Positions 36,318 to 46,600 of a DNA stretch of 64,000 nt are shown in pieces. The first letter of the stretch is position 1, and every line of letters begins with the position of its first letter. The DNA is taken from NCBI GenBank assembly GCA_016713445.1, contig JADJPB010000005.1, positions 363,589 through 427,588 on the forward strand. Reading direction: 5' to 3'. The translations under genes and the position numbers were made by a program. The DNA comes from Bacteroidota bacterium (GTDB taxonomy: Bacteria > Bacteroidota > Bacteroidia > AKYH767-A > OLB10). Below the pieces are notes generated by a model that worked only from the letters and a program-made list of their open reading frames with translations, was not told where the DNA came from and made no database searches.

Positions 36318-38363
36318 TTAAAGGGTTTCTGTTGAAGCTATCTCAATTTTTAACTTATCCCAATAGTCTATTTCCAAGGTGGTATTTTTAACAACACTAT
36401 TATTAAACAAAAACTCAGCTACGGGCTCGATTAATTCTGTTTGAACGGTATGCTTGATCTTGCGAGCACCATATTTTTCAAATTCTAGATTACTCCTAAC
36501 TATATGATCTACAAATGTAGAATTTATTTTCAATCTAACCCCATGTTCGTAAAACAAATTTTTACTAAATCTGCTTAAATTAAGCTCTAAGATCTGATGC
36601 AATACTGAATTAATGGGTGCAAAAGGTACAATAGCGGACAACCGTCCTAAAAATTCAGGTTTTATAATGTAGTGAGTGGCTTTGGCATATTCGCTTACCA
36701 TATCCGTAAGCTCCGCTTGTGTTAGTTCCGTAATTGATCTGGTCTTAACGGCCTCCTGTATTAGGTTGCTTGCTATATTGGACGTAAAAATAACGATGGC
36801 ATTTGAAAAATCTCCTTCAAAACCTAATTTATCGTGCAACTTTCCTTCGTCCATTATTTGCAAAAACAAGTCAAAAACAGTGTGGTGTGCTTTTTCAATT
36901 TCGTCAAATAAAACTACGGCATGGGGTTTTTGCCGAATTTTATTTACCAATAAGCCACCTTCTTCATAACCTACATAACCCGGAGGGGCGCCAATCAATA
37001 GAGCCGCAGAATGTTCTTCTTTAAATTCAGACATATCAAAGCGGATAAAAGCATTTGCATCATCAAATAAATTAGCGGCTAATGCTTTGGTAAGCTCAGT
37101 TTTTCCTGTTCCTGTTGGGCCTAACAAAAAGAATGAGCCAACAGTTTTGGTCGTTGAAAGATTCATGCGCCAGGTTTTTAATTTCCGCACGATTAATTCA
37201 ATGGCATGATCTTGACCTTTTACAACCTCTTTTATCTTGGAGCCAAGATTTGATAACTTTTCATGCTCATTTTGACTTATTTTTCCAGCCGGAATACCGG
37301 TTAACATGGCACAAGTTGATGCAACGTGTAAAGGTAAAAGTTCTGTTACATTCAACTCTGACAAAAAATGATTGAAATGTTTGTCAATCTGTTCGTAGTA
37401 AGTTAATGCTGGTTTTTCATTCGTGAAATCTTCTTCAAAAAGCGGATAACCCGTAAGATGTTTAATACTTTCATTGAGATTATTAATCGTTTTTAGTTTG
37501 TATGTAGCAATTGTTTCAGGTTGGTTTTCTTTTTCAAAGAGGATGCAATCGGATTTATAGGCATCCAAAACTTTGAGAAGGTATTTCTTATGGGCTTCGT
37601 CTGTATTAAGCGAAATACCTGCAAAAGATTTTTCAATTAGCTGAATTGCTGATAAAGGTAATGCAGTTTCCCTGAAATACTTTTTTGAAAGGACGATAGC
37701 TTCATTAATTGAAGATGGATTTATTTTTATTGCTGTTGATTTTTGAAAAACTCTTGCACGGTTTTTTAAGATATTTTTTAACAAATAATTATCGGGTTCG
37801 GCAAGTTCAATAACATTAAAGTTTTTAATAAAAGCCTCATCAGCATTGAATGTTTTTTTTAACGATGCCATGGAACAACTTGCAACTACACGAATGTTAT
37901 CACACCTTAAAAACTCTTTTAGTATCATAAAAGCACCCGGCAATCCCTGGTTTTTATCACATAAGTATTGAATATCTTCGATAATCAAAATGACAGGTGA
38001 ACTGCTGATTTGCCGGAAAATTTCAATTAATTTTTTTTCAACATCATTTTTTGAGTTGCAATCACTCATTAGCCTTACATAATCTAATTGAAGTAATGGC
38101 ATTTGTTTGAAAAAGCCTTCGGCATCATAACCCAAAATATGAAAGGAAGCTTTATCAATAAGGCTTGATTTTCCTACACCTGATAATCCTGAGATAAGTA
38201 CATTGTTGTTTTCATAGCAGAGTAATGTTTCAAGTATTTTACGTAACTCTGAATTACGTCCTTCAGGTTGAGGTAGGACAGCGTATTTTTTTAACAGTTT
38301 TTTTTTCTCAATTAGATAATCAAGGAGGGTATTGGAAGAATTTTTGAATTGAGATGATTGCAT
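36318..38363 (-). CDS. clpV: ClpV (TssH) AAA+ sheath-recycling ATPase
   Basis: 681 residues with two AAA+ domains. In NBD1, Walker A is ISGLSGVGKSS (Lys65) and Walker B VILIIEDIQYL (Glu129, Asp130). In NBD2, Walker A is LGPTGTGKTEL (415-422), the pore loop is GYVGYEEGG (462-470) and Walker B is VVLFDEIEKAHH (484-493). The C-terminal small domain is KYGARKIKHTVQ. ClpB/ClpV proteins are normally near 850 residues with an N-domain and a middle coiled coil. Here the N-domain and most of the middle domain appear missing. The frame remains open upstream of the ATG to a TAA near 38560 without a further ATG. It disassembles the contracted sheath for another shot. Confidence 0.85.
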   Translation of the reverse strand: MQSSQFKNSSNTLLDYLIEKKKLLKKYAVLPQPEGRNSELRKILETLLCYENNNVLISGLSGVGKSSLIDKASFHILGYDAEGFFKQMPLLQLDYVRLMSDCNSKNDVEKKLIEIFRQISSSPVILIIEDIQYLCDKNQGLPGAFMILKEFLRCDNIRVVASCSMASLKKTFNADEAFIKNFNVIELAEPDNYLLKNILKNRARVFQKSTAIKINPSSINEAIVLSKKYFRETALPLSAIQLIEKSFAGISLNTDEAHKKYLLKVLDAYKSDCILFEKENQPETIATYKLKTINNLNESIKHLTGYPLFEEDFTNEKPALTYYEQIDKHFNHFLSELNVTELLPLHVASTCAMLTGIPAGKISQNEHEKLSNLGSKIKEVVKGQDHAIELIVRKLKTWRMNLSTTKTVGSFFLLGPTGTGKTELTKALAANLFDDANAFIRFDMSEFKEEHSAALLIGAPPGYVGYEEGGLLVNKIRQKPHAVVLFDEIEKAHHTVFDLFLQIMDEGKLHDKLGFEGDFSNAIVIFTSNIASNLIQEAVKTRSITELTQAELTDMVSEYAKATHYIIKPEFLGRLSAIVPFAPINSVLHQILELNLSRFSKNLFYEHGVRLKINSTFVDHIVRSNLEFEKYGARKIKHTVQTELIEPVAEFLFNNSVVKNTTLEIDYWDKLKIEIASTETL

Positions 38364-38491
38364 TCCATTTTCGGAAATGAACTGATGAAAAGAAAATATA
38401 AATGGAAGTTCACCAAAAAAATCTAATGTACTGAATACTGACAGGGGTAGCCATAAATCAATGTATTCAGTTAATTGATTTTTTTTACTTG

Positions 38492-38779
38492 CTATTTTCC
38501 TAAGTTGTTCAAATTGAAGTTCTCTTTTTCCTTGGAAGACGAAAAATCTTTTTCCTTATACCCGCTAAAATCAGGTGAATCCTTATTAACAAAATCAATA
38601 AATCTGCTTAATTTTTCGGTCTTGAAAGAAGATAATAAATATGCATTTTCCTGAGTCCAAATTTTTAAATCGTAATAATCTAGCCCTGATTTTCTCATAA
38701 AAGAGTAGGAGTTTTCATCATCAATTATTTGATTGATGACTTCCAAAATGTTTTTTGCCTTTGATGAATTCATAAACAA
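38492..38779 (-). CDS. Small unknown protein between lipase-like effector and ClpV
   Basis: 95 residues from ATG 38779, which starts one base after the stop of the lipase-like gene. No signal peptide or membrane helix. The sequence is helical and charged (SKAKNILEVINQIIDDENSY, FKTEKLSRFIDFVNKDS). It could be an adaptor, an immunity protein in the cytoplasm, or a frameshifted N-terminal part of ClpV. The last possibility is suggested by the open ClpV frame that continues upstream (LQFEQLRKIASKKNQLTEYI) and overlaps its end. Position favours cotranscription with both neighbours. Function is unknown. Confidence 0.45.
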   Translation of the reverse strand: MFMNSSKAKNILEVINQIIDDENSYSFMRKSGLDYYDLKIWTQENAYLLSSFKTEKLSRFIDFVNKDSPDFSGYKEKDFSSSKEKENFNLNNLGK

Positions 38780-38780
38780 G

Positions 38781-39812
38781 CTATTTTGATTTAACCTTTG
38801 TAAATTTTAAACCTGCATTTATTGCTGCGTTGAAAAAGTCTGTCTTAACTCGTTCTGATTCCCTTTTACCTACTTCTACTATTTTTTCAAGCGTATTTAA
38901 GCTTCTTAGATCCTCATAGAATTTTAAATCTCCAGATGTGTTTGAAATTAAAGCCTTCAATTTATTCGAATAATCCATTTCGCTGCTGCCTAAATTGTTC
39001 AATATTTTTTGAAAAGGGTCAATATATGTTTCATTACAGGTTATATCGTGCATCACTGGAACAAACCCTTTTCCAATCGCAGATCCACCCATTCCTCCAT
39101 GGGATGTATTGTAAATATTATTGGTATTTAAGCCGTCTTGGCCAAACCAAATTCGTGTTGTAAATGCAGTAGTAAATGTAGTACCACGGTATTGCGACGA
39201 AAGCTTTTCAAACTCAACATTTCTTACTGCGTGGTAAATGCTTTTATATTTCTTTTCAATTGCATTGGTATCAACTTTCAACGTTTTATCCCAATCAACA
39301 GGGTCAAGTAATCCAAGGAAGTGAATATTAAAAGGGAGGCTATTGTTTAAGGCAATTGCTACATGTCCGCCTCTGCTATGGCCAACAATGCTAATTTGGA
39401 TTTTTTCCCTGACAAATTGTTCTATTTCAAATCGGTTTTCAAATTTTCCAAATAGAGTCCTAATATCTAAAATTAACTTCTCTAATGTAGGCAAACCAGT
39501 CCATTCATCAATTTTATCAATTGCTTCCTCGTGTTGTTTAATGATATTTAAATTCTTAGTTTGTTTTTGCTTTATTGAATGGCTATAATGTAGGATAATA
39601 GCCTTTGATAACCACTTCATACAATTTAGATAAATCTCCCGGCAATTTCTTTGCCCTAAAGAATAAGTGTATGGGCCTGGATTATAATATTTGATAATAC
39701 TTGAATCCCCATTCTCAGTACTAACTTCAAATAAATTATAAAATTCCTCAATCCATCTTTGACTGTATTCGTGAGAATTCGTTCCATCAATCGCAATGAG
39801 TAAATTTATCAT
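38781..39812 (-). CDS. Alpha/beta-hydrolase, Tle-type phospholipase effector candidate
   Basis: 343 residues, no signal peptide. It begins INLLIAIDGTNSHE, like DUF2235 proteins, which start with an FDGT strand. The nucleophile motif is IVGHSRGGHVAIAL (Ser146). LLDPVD provides a candidate Asp170, and NTSHGGMGG a candidate His238, so a full Ser-Asp-His triad can be proposed. DUF2235 enzymes include the Tle1 family of type VI phospholipase effectors. It is the first gene of the locus, and the gene just behind it could encode a partner or immunity protein. It could also act in the producing cell. Effector status is inferred from the motif, the lack of signal and the position. Confidence 0.65.
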   Translation of the reverse strand: MINLLIAIDGTNSHEYSQRWIEEFYNLFEVSTENGDSSIIKYYNPGPYTYSLGQRNCREIYLNCMKWLSKAIILHYSHSIKQKQTKNLNIIKQHEEAIDKIDEWTGLPTLEKLILDIRTLFGKFENRFEIEQFVREKIQISIVGHSRGGHVAIALNNSLPFNIHFLGLLDPVDWDKTLKVDTNAIEKKYKSIYHAVRNVEFEKLSSQYRGTTFTTAFTTRIWFGQDGLNTNNIYNTSHGGMGGSAIGKGFVPVMHDITCNETYIDPFQKILNNLGSSEMDYSNKLKALISNTSGDLKFYEDLRSLNTLEKIVEVGKRESERVKTDFFNAAINAGLKFTKVKSK

Positions 39813-39816
39813 TCAA

Positions 39817-39824
39817 CGAATTTA
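39817..39824 (-). promoter_or_regulatory. Possible -7 element at the head of the type VI locus
   Basis: On the minus strand TAAATTCG ends four bases before the ATG at 39812, as TATCTTCG does before xseA. No TTTG is visible at -33. Weak support, but the location is where the promoter of the locus should be. Confidence 0.25.
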
Positions 39825-40567
39825 AGAAATATAAGAATAAAAGTACTAATATGGCTAAATTTCATTTTAATGATACATATATAAAACGAATTGTAAAATT
39901 GAATTCTATTGCAAGGCTTGGTTGTTCCGTCGGTCCTTCGGGCCGCTTATAGTTGTGTGCTAAGTGGGGATAGAAAAAATTCCACTTGATAGAGATAGCT
40001 GCTAAATAATACAAGGTTATGACTAACTAATATTTATAGGCTTTTCTGAGTCCCTTTAATATATTATGTTCATTACTAATAACATATGGCGATTTATCGT
40101 GTTTCGGACAATCTTAAAGAAGTTCTTATTTTCTAACTGTCCTTTCGGAGGATAATGGGGTGCGGATTACGATTCACAAAACTTTCAACTCAGCACAAAG
40201 GTTGATACGAGGCGCAGAAACGCTATGTTCTTCTTGCTAATTTTTATTTCAGAGTAGCAGAAGTGCTAAGTTTTCTTGCCAATTTTTCTCGCAGAGGCGT
40301 AGAAGCGCTAAGTTGTCTCGCTAATTTTTATAGCAGAGGCTTCCTTTGGGAGTTAATTTATAATGAACTTTAGTGAACTTTATTTCGCTAGAGAAAAAAA
40401 AATAAATTTTTGAAGAATTTGCTTAAATCATCTAGGAGTCAGAATCCAAACTAGCAGCTTATCCTTTTCCGAAGCATAAATTATTTAATTCCAATTTGCA
40501 AATTAACCCAGAATGCTTCATGACTTTCGGTTTTATTTTGTACGGAAAACAAGAAACGCATTGCTTC
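39825..40567. other. Long AT-rich spacer between the type VI locus and the giant gene
   Basis: The 800-base spacer (39813-40628 overall) holds no convincing gene. It contains a GC-rich GTCGGTCCTTCGGGCCGC segment near 39930 and the imperfect tandem repeats at 40237-40344. The remainder is AT-rich with stops in every frame. Confidence 0.5.
40237..40344. repeat. Imperfect 42-bp tandem repeat, about 2.5 copies
   Basis: Units 40237-40278 and 40279-40320 are both 42 bases long and share CTAATTTTT/CCAATTTTT, CAGAG, AGAAG-GCTAAGTT and TCTTG/TCTCG. A third partial unit starts at 40321 (CTAATTTTTATAGCAGAGGC), and a diverged one (GAGGCGCAGAAACGCTATGT) precedes at about 40208. The CGCAGAGGCGTAGAAGCGCTAAG core resembles the CGCAAAGGCGCAAAG sequences at 9889-9911, so this is probably the same dispersed family. 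Confidence 0.65.
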
Positions 40568-40607
40568 AAAATAAGCGAAGCTACCAATTGGCAGCCTCGC
40601 TTATTTT
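40568..40607. terminator. Terminator of the giant gene
   Basis: A long hairpin, AAAATAAGCGAAGCTACC, loop AATT, GGCAGCCTCGCTTATTTT, pairs over 18 positions with two mismatches and ends in T runs on both sides. It begins 21 bases after the stop at 40629 on the minus strand and could terminate transcription from either direction. Confidence 0.75.
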
Positions 40608-40628
40608 AATTTTTAATTTATGGACGCT

Positions 40629-43600
40629 TTACGGATGAACGGATCCGATAAAATTAAACAGGTTATTATCTAATATCGCTTGGTCAAGAATGTCAACAAA
40701 TCCATCTCCCGATAGATCTGAAATGACATAACCAGATGTGAAGTTAAACACATCATTATCCACAAAACTTTGATCCAAGATGTCAATAAATTCATCTTGT
40801 GGAATTAGGTCGCCACTATAAAACGCAAAGACCCCTTGATCCACTTGAATTTGATTCGAACCATAAGCTTGAGACGCCGCAGTACTAAAAACATAATTAG
40901 TAAGTGGTAATAGTGTGACTGGTAAATCAGTCCATGTTTGAACAAAGTTTCGTCCTCTAACTACAATATAATAGGCGTTTCCATTTACTAATGCGGAGAA
41001 GTTCGCGGATGCGGTACCATTGGTCATTAATACAACCGTATCTGCTTCAACTACTGATGTTGGGCTCATCGGATCCCGTAATTCAACAATAATTGTATCG
41101 CATTCATTTGAATTTATCACAAGGAAACTATTGAACAATGGTGATTGCATCAATCCGCCACCAAAATAAAATCCTTCCACAAACAATCCTAGATTCACCG
41201 TTACACCGCCACTGCATGTGATGGTGTTGACTACAATTGGAAGTGTATTTACTACACATCCCTGTTGATCTGTGATACTAACCTGATAATTCCCTGATGT
41301 AGTAGCATAAATGGAAGAATTTGTTTCTCCTCCCGGGGTCCATACATAGGTATAGGGTTCTCCGGTTGCAACTCTAACGGGAGCATTCAATGTTGTGCCT
41401 GTAAACTGATTCGACACCGTATTGACAACTGTACTTCCAGAAGATTCATTCATTTTATAATACGCCAACAATCCGACCGTGTCAATCACCATATTTGAGA
41501 ATCTATTTCTATGAATTTGGTTTTGCGAACGGGCAACATTCCATATTCTCACTTCATCTATTTGTCCATTAAAATAATTTGGTGCTTCAAAGAAGTTTGG
41601 TTTCCCAATTGCAAAGGTCCCTATGTTCGCTGTATTGTTAACTACATAATTACTTATTATCGTTCTATCGATTCCATCAATATAAATTCTTCCAAAGCCT
41701 CCACTACTTGCAGCAGGCTTTGATACAGCAATGTGATGCCAATTTCCATCGTTCACTGAATCTGCACCAACGATAAAATCATTAGAATATCCTACGAAAG
41801 ATGGTCTACCAAATTCATCAATATAAAACACTCTTTCGCCAATCTCCCACGCTCCATTATTATCATTTGCAACCACAACTCCTTCACTAATCCCTGTTGT
41901 TTTCACCCAAGCTTCAATAGTAAAACTTCCATCATCAAGATTAGTTACATCTGCACCAAGATCGATCCATTGATCCACCCCATTAAACTGCATGGCTGTT
42001 TCAAATCCAATGATAAGTTTTAAAGAATCCCCTTGACAAATAGTGGTAGCGCCTTCAGCTAAAATACTTGCATCAAATGCTGATTTTATCTCTGCTATTT
42101 CAGTAGAAGAGCAACCCGCCATATTTGTAACCGTTACTGTGTATAATCCGACGGTGAGATTTTCTATAGAAGAGGAGGTTGCGCCGGTGTTCCATGAATA
42201 AGTAAATGAATCGGTAGCTGCAGTTACTAGTTGTGTCTGACTCAACCAATCTTTTATGGTTAAACCATCAACATCACTAACCATTACAACTGGAATGGTA
42301 TCTATAAACAAATTCGCTGCGCCCATCGTAAAAGGAGGTCCTGGTACATTATTTACAATGATCACACCTACCGCCCCTGCTTCTTGAGCGCGATAAACTT
42401 TTTGTTCAAAGGTACAAGAACCACGATCTATAAGCGCAATTTTTCCTGATAAACTACCTAGTGGGAACGATGCGCATCCATTATACAAAGAGGAGTCATT
42501 TACAATATAAACAATTTCTCCATTCATCGGGAAGTTCGAAATATGAGGACCAAATACTGCTTGCGTTATTTGAAATTCTGTGGGTACGGGTGAAGTAATT
42601 TTTAATACCTCAGGAACATTTTGTACGGTTACATTTGTTGAACCATCATTATTAGAAACACAAACATTGTTAGAAGAAATTTGTAAACTTGGATTTGTAT
42701 TTTGAATTATTATAAAATTACTCGAAACACAACCACTGCCATTTGTTACGAATAAATTATAAAATGTTGGTTGAGAAGCGTAAATGGCAGGGACTGTATC
42801 GCCGGTAGACCATAAGTAGCTATAGGGTAAATCGGGGGTAATACCAATGCTTACTGCATCTAGCTCATTCCAACCAGGAACAGCAGTATTATTCATTGCT
42901 ATTCTAACTTCTGAAACAAAAAATCCTGTAGTTGGGAAAGTGATATGAAGAATTCTTGAAACCGGTGTAATTGGGTAAGCAGTATGGGTATACACCACTT
43001 CGAAAATCCCCGTATTAGGATTCTTTACATAAACGGTATCAACTGCTCCTGGAGTAAACGTTTCGTATATGTCGATAAAGTTAACTGGTGCAAAATCATC
43101 GAATCGAATTTCAATAAATTCTCTTGTTCCCGTTGTAGTTAACGGAGCCCAAGCTTGGCCAATATCTCCATAGTTAGGATATACATCCGGTACCCCTAAA
43201 ATCATATCAGCACTATAAGCGGTGGGGCTATATTCAGAACTAAAATTTAATACTTCTACTGCATACCGCTCACCGGGAATTGTGGCGGTAAGCAATACGG
43301 AATCCGGCGTACAGAATGCGGTGGGTCCATTTGCGGTAATCGTTATCGGGAAAACAAAATCACCTTCATCCACAAGGCCATTGCAATTTTCATCAATTCC
43401 ATTATTGCAAATCTCGGTTGCTGCTGGATGGATGCTCAAGTCGCCATCATTACAATCTGAATTATTTGCAACATATCCAGGAGGAACAATCGAAGTACAA
43501 TAAGTAAGCGAATTACTTCCACCATAACCATCACCATCTGCATCCATAAAATAATAAACAGGTTGATGAATGAGTGGATCGGCATCATTACAGTCGGTGT

Positions 43601-46600
43601 TTACGCTTGAATAACCCAGAGGGGCTACTACGGCACAAATATAAACTCCATTGCCAACGCCATAACCATCTTGATCCGCATCTACATAAAATAAGGCAAG
43701 CGTTTGAACTGTACTATCAATATCATTGCAATCCATATTATTGAGAGAAAATCCTGCAGGCGGGGTTGACTCGCACAAAAACAATTGTGCTCCTGTACCG
43801 TACCCATCCTGATCATAATCGGCATAGTATACTTGGGGGATATGCACATTTGCATCGCCATCATTACAATCATCATTATTGATTACATATCCAAGAGGGC
43901 TACACAAACCTAGCACCGAATCGAGTTTACTTCCATATGAATCGCCATCGGCATCGAGATACCAAGTACGACTAACGCCTGTTAACCAATTGGAATTGCT
44001 TCCTGATAAGTTGAAGTTGTTGAGGGTTCCATGTAATAACTTTCCACTCCAATCTAAAACTCTATTCGCTGCGTTATTATTTGATCCTGAAATTCCTTGA
44101 TCGAAATTATAATTAACTAATAAACCAATGGCGCTTGTCGGGATAGTAACATTCATCCTTTGAAAAATTTGAGACTGTGTACTTCCACTATTCCAAATTC
44201 TAAACTCATCTATTCTGCCTACATAATTTCTTGTAGTTGCGCCGTCCCATCCACCAATCCTTCCTGCCTCATTCACAACATTATTTGCAATGCTATAAGT
44301 ATACGTACCGGCATTCGTGCCATTTAAATAACAAACAACATTTTTAGCGGTTGCGTTATATACTACTGAAATATGCGTCCAAACATTATCAGGAACATTC
44401 GTTAAGTTTATATCATAAGGAATATTTCCAGCAATAGAAAGCACCACATTATTATTCACCAAATTCAATTGAATATCTCCTGTAGTAAATCCATTCGTAG
44501 AATAAAGTGATTTGATTCCGCTTGAAACTTCCTTATAAATCCAAGACTCGATCGTTATTTGTGGGTTGCTAATTCCTGGTGCCGGAACCGCTACATAATC
44601 ATCTATACCATCAAAAGCCAAACTATTATTTTCGTCAGTCTGACCATTACAATTATCATCAACTCCATTACAAATGATTTCATATTTCCCTGGATTTACA
44701 ATATTATTTGCATCATCACAATCACCATTCACCATGGCATAACCTGCAGGGAAACAGAATCCGGACACTGCTCCACTCGTTGAGCTATAGTATCCATCTT
44801 GATCAAGATCAGGATACATGGTTACATTAACCCCTTCGGTCCAATTAGAAGTGTTTCCAGCAAGTGCAATATTTACAAGGGTTCCGTTTCTCCCATTTCC
44901 AGTTAAATCGGGTAACAAAGTTAATCCTGTATTCGTGCCATTTGGAAGTCCGCGGTTAAAGTTATAATAAGCAAACAATCCTGGTGTTGATGCGGGTATT
45001 TCATGACTCATTGCTTGAACAATATCATTGCTTGAACGAGCTATACTCCAAATTCTGACTTCGTCGATGGTGCCTTCAAAAAATTCATTCAATCCGCTAC
45101 TAGCTGCATTACCAAGCACCAATTGATTATTAGGCCCGAGTAATAAAGGGGTTCCAGATATTCTCTCGCGCGCTGCTAATACTCCATTTAGATAAATTGA
45201 ATACTTGGTGGGTTCAACAACATATGCAATATGATACCATTGTCCGGCCACATAATTTAACGGAACATCTGCAGAATTAGTTAGCCATGTTGATCCATTT
45301 CCAATATCGCCATGAATAATATTACCCCCGCTAAACTTAAAATCAAAACCATTTGAATTGGGAGAACGCGACCCCATCACACTCATAGAACCTGTTGTCC
45401 GATTAGGCTTTGCCCAACACTCTACCGTAAAAGTACCATTCAATGTTGTTGACCCTGTTGAGAGTGTAACTATATCGTTGATGCCGTCAAACCAAAGTCC
45501 ATTGTTCTCATCTATTAACCCGTTACAATTATCATCAGAGCCATTGCAAACAACCTCATCAACATTTGTCGGTACTACAGTAACGTTAGTGTCATTACAA
45601 TCTGTATTATTACCTATAAAGATGGATCCATTGCAAAAATTAGTAGAAGTAATACTGGGATTTCCATAAAAATCGCCATCTAAGTCCTGATACAAGGTCG
45701 GCAACACTCCAGTTCCTGTTGTGAAATTTGACGTGCTGCTTGAAAGTGCAAAATTTAACAAAGACCCATGGTGTTCTAACCCTGAAACATCAATAAGTGT
45801 TGAGAGTCCTGTGTTGGTACCATTACTTACACCTTGATCAAACTTATAATATGCGACCAAATTATTTTGAGGCATCAACAAGCCATTGGTCATTGCTGTT
45901 TCAAGTTCTAGTTGTGTACGTGCGACATTCCAAATTCGAACTTCATCCATTGAGCCAACAAAAGGAGAGAGCGCTCCTGGACCTCTTCCTAAACGAAGGT
46001 CTTGTGTTGTTTGAATCGCAGTAGAGGAAATCGCTACACTTCTATCAAGGATTCCATTAATATACAGACGGAATGCACTTCCATTATACGTCATTGCAAC
46101 ATGGCTCCATACATTAAGAGGTAAAGAGCTATTACTATTGTATGATTCAAAAGTAACATTGTCGGCTCTTAAAAATGAAAAATGAACAGATGTTGCATTG
46201 GGATTCAGAAACAATCCATAATTCCTATTTCCACTAGCACCTTCCTTTAAAACTATTGTTTGGTAAGCTGGTTTAGTAGCTGTTGGCTTCACCCATAACT
46301 CCACCGTGAAATTAGCCATGTTCAGTGATGCTCTACCGGGAATAATTACCTCATCATTTGATCCGTCAAAATTTAATGATAAATTCTCATTAATGGTGCC
46401 ATTACAATTGTCATCCGTCGAATTGCAGTTTATTTCATTCTTTCCAGGATTAATATTCACATTATTATCATTACAATCTCCTCCTGCAACCGCATAGTTG
46501 AACGCCACGCAACTGTTTGTTTGCATTCCAGCAGTTACTGCATAATATCCATCTTGATCAAAGTCAGGATAAGAAACAGGAGCATTCCCTGAAACAAAAT

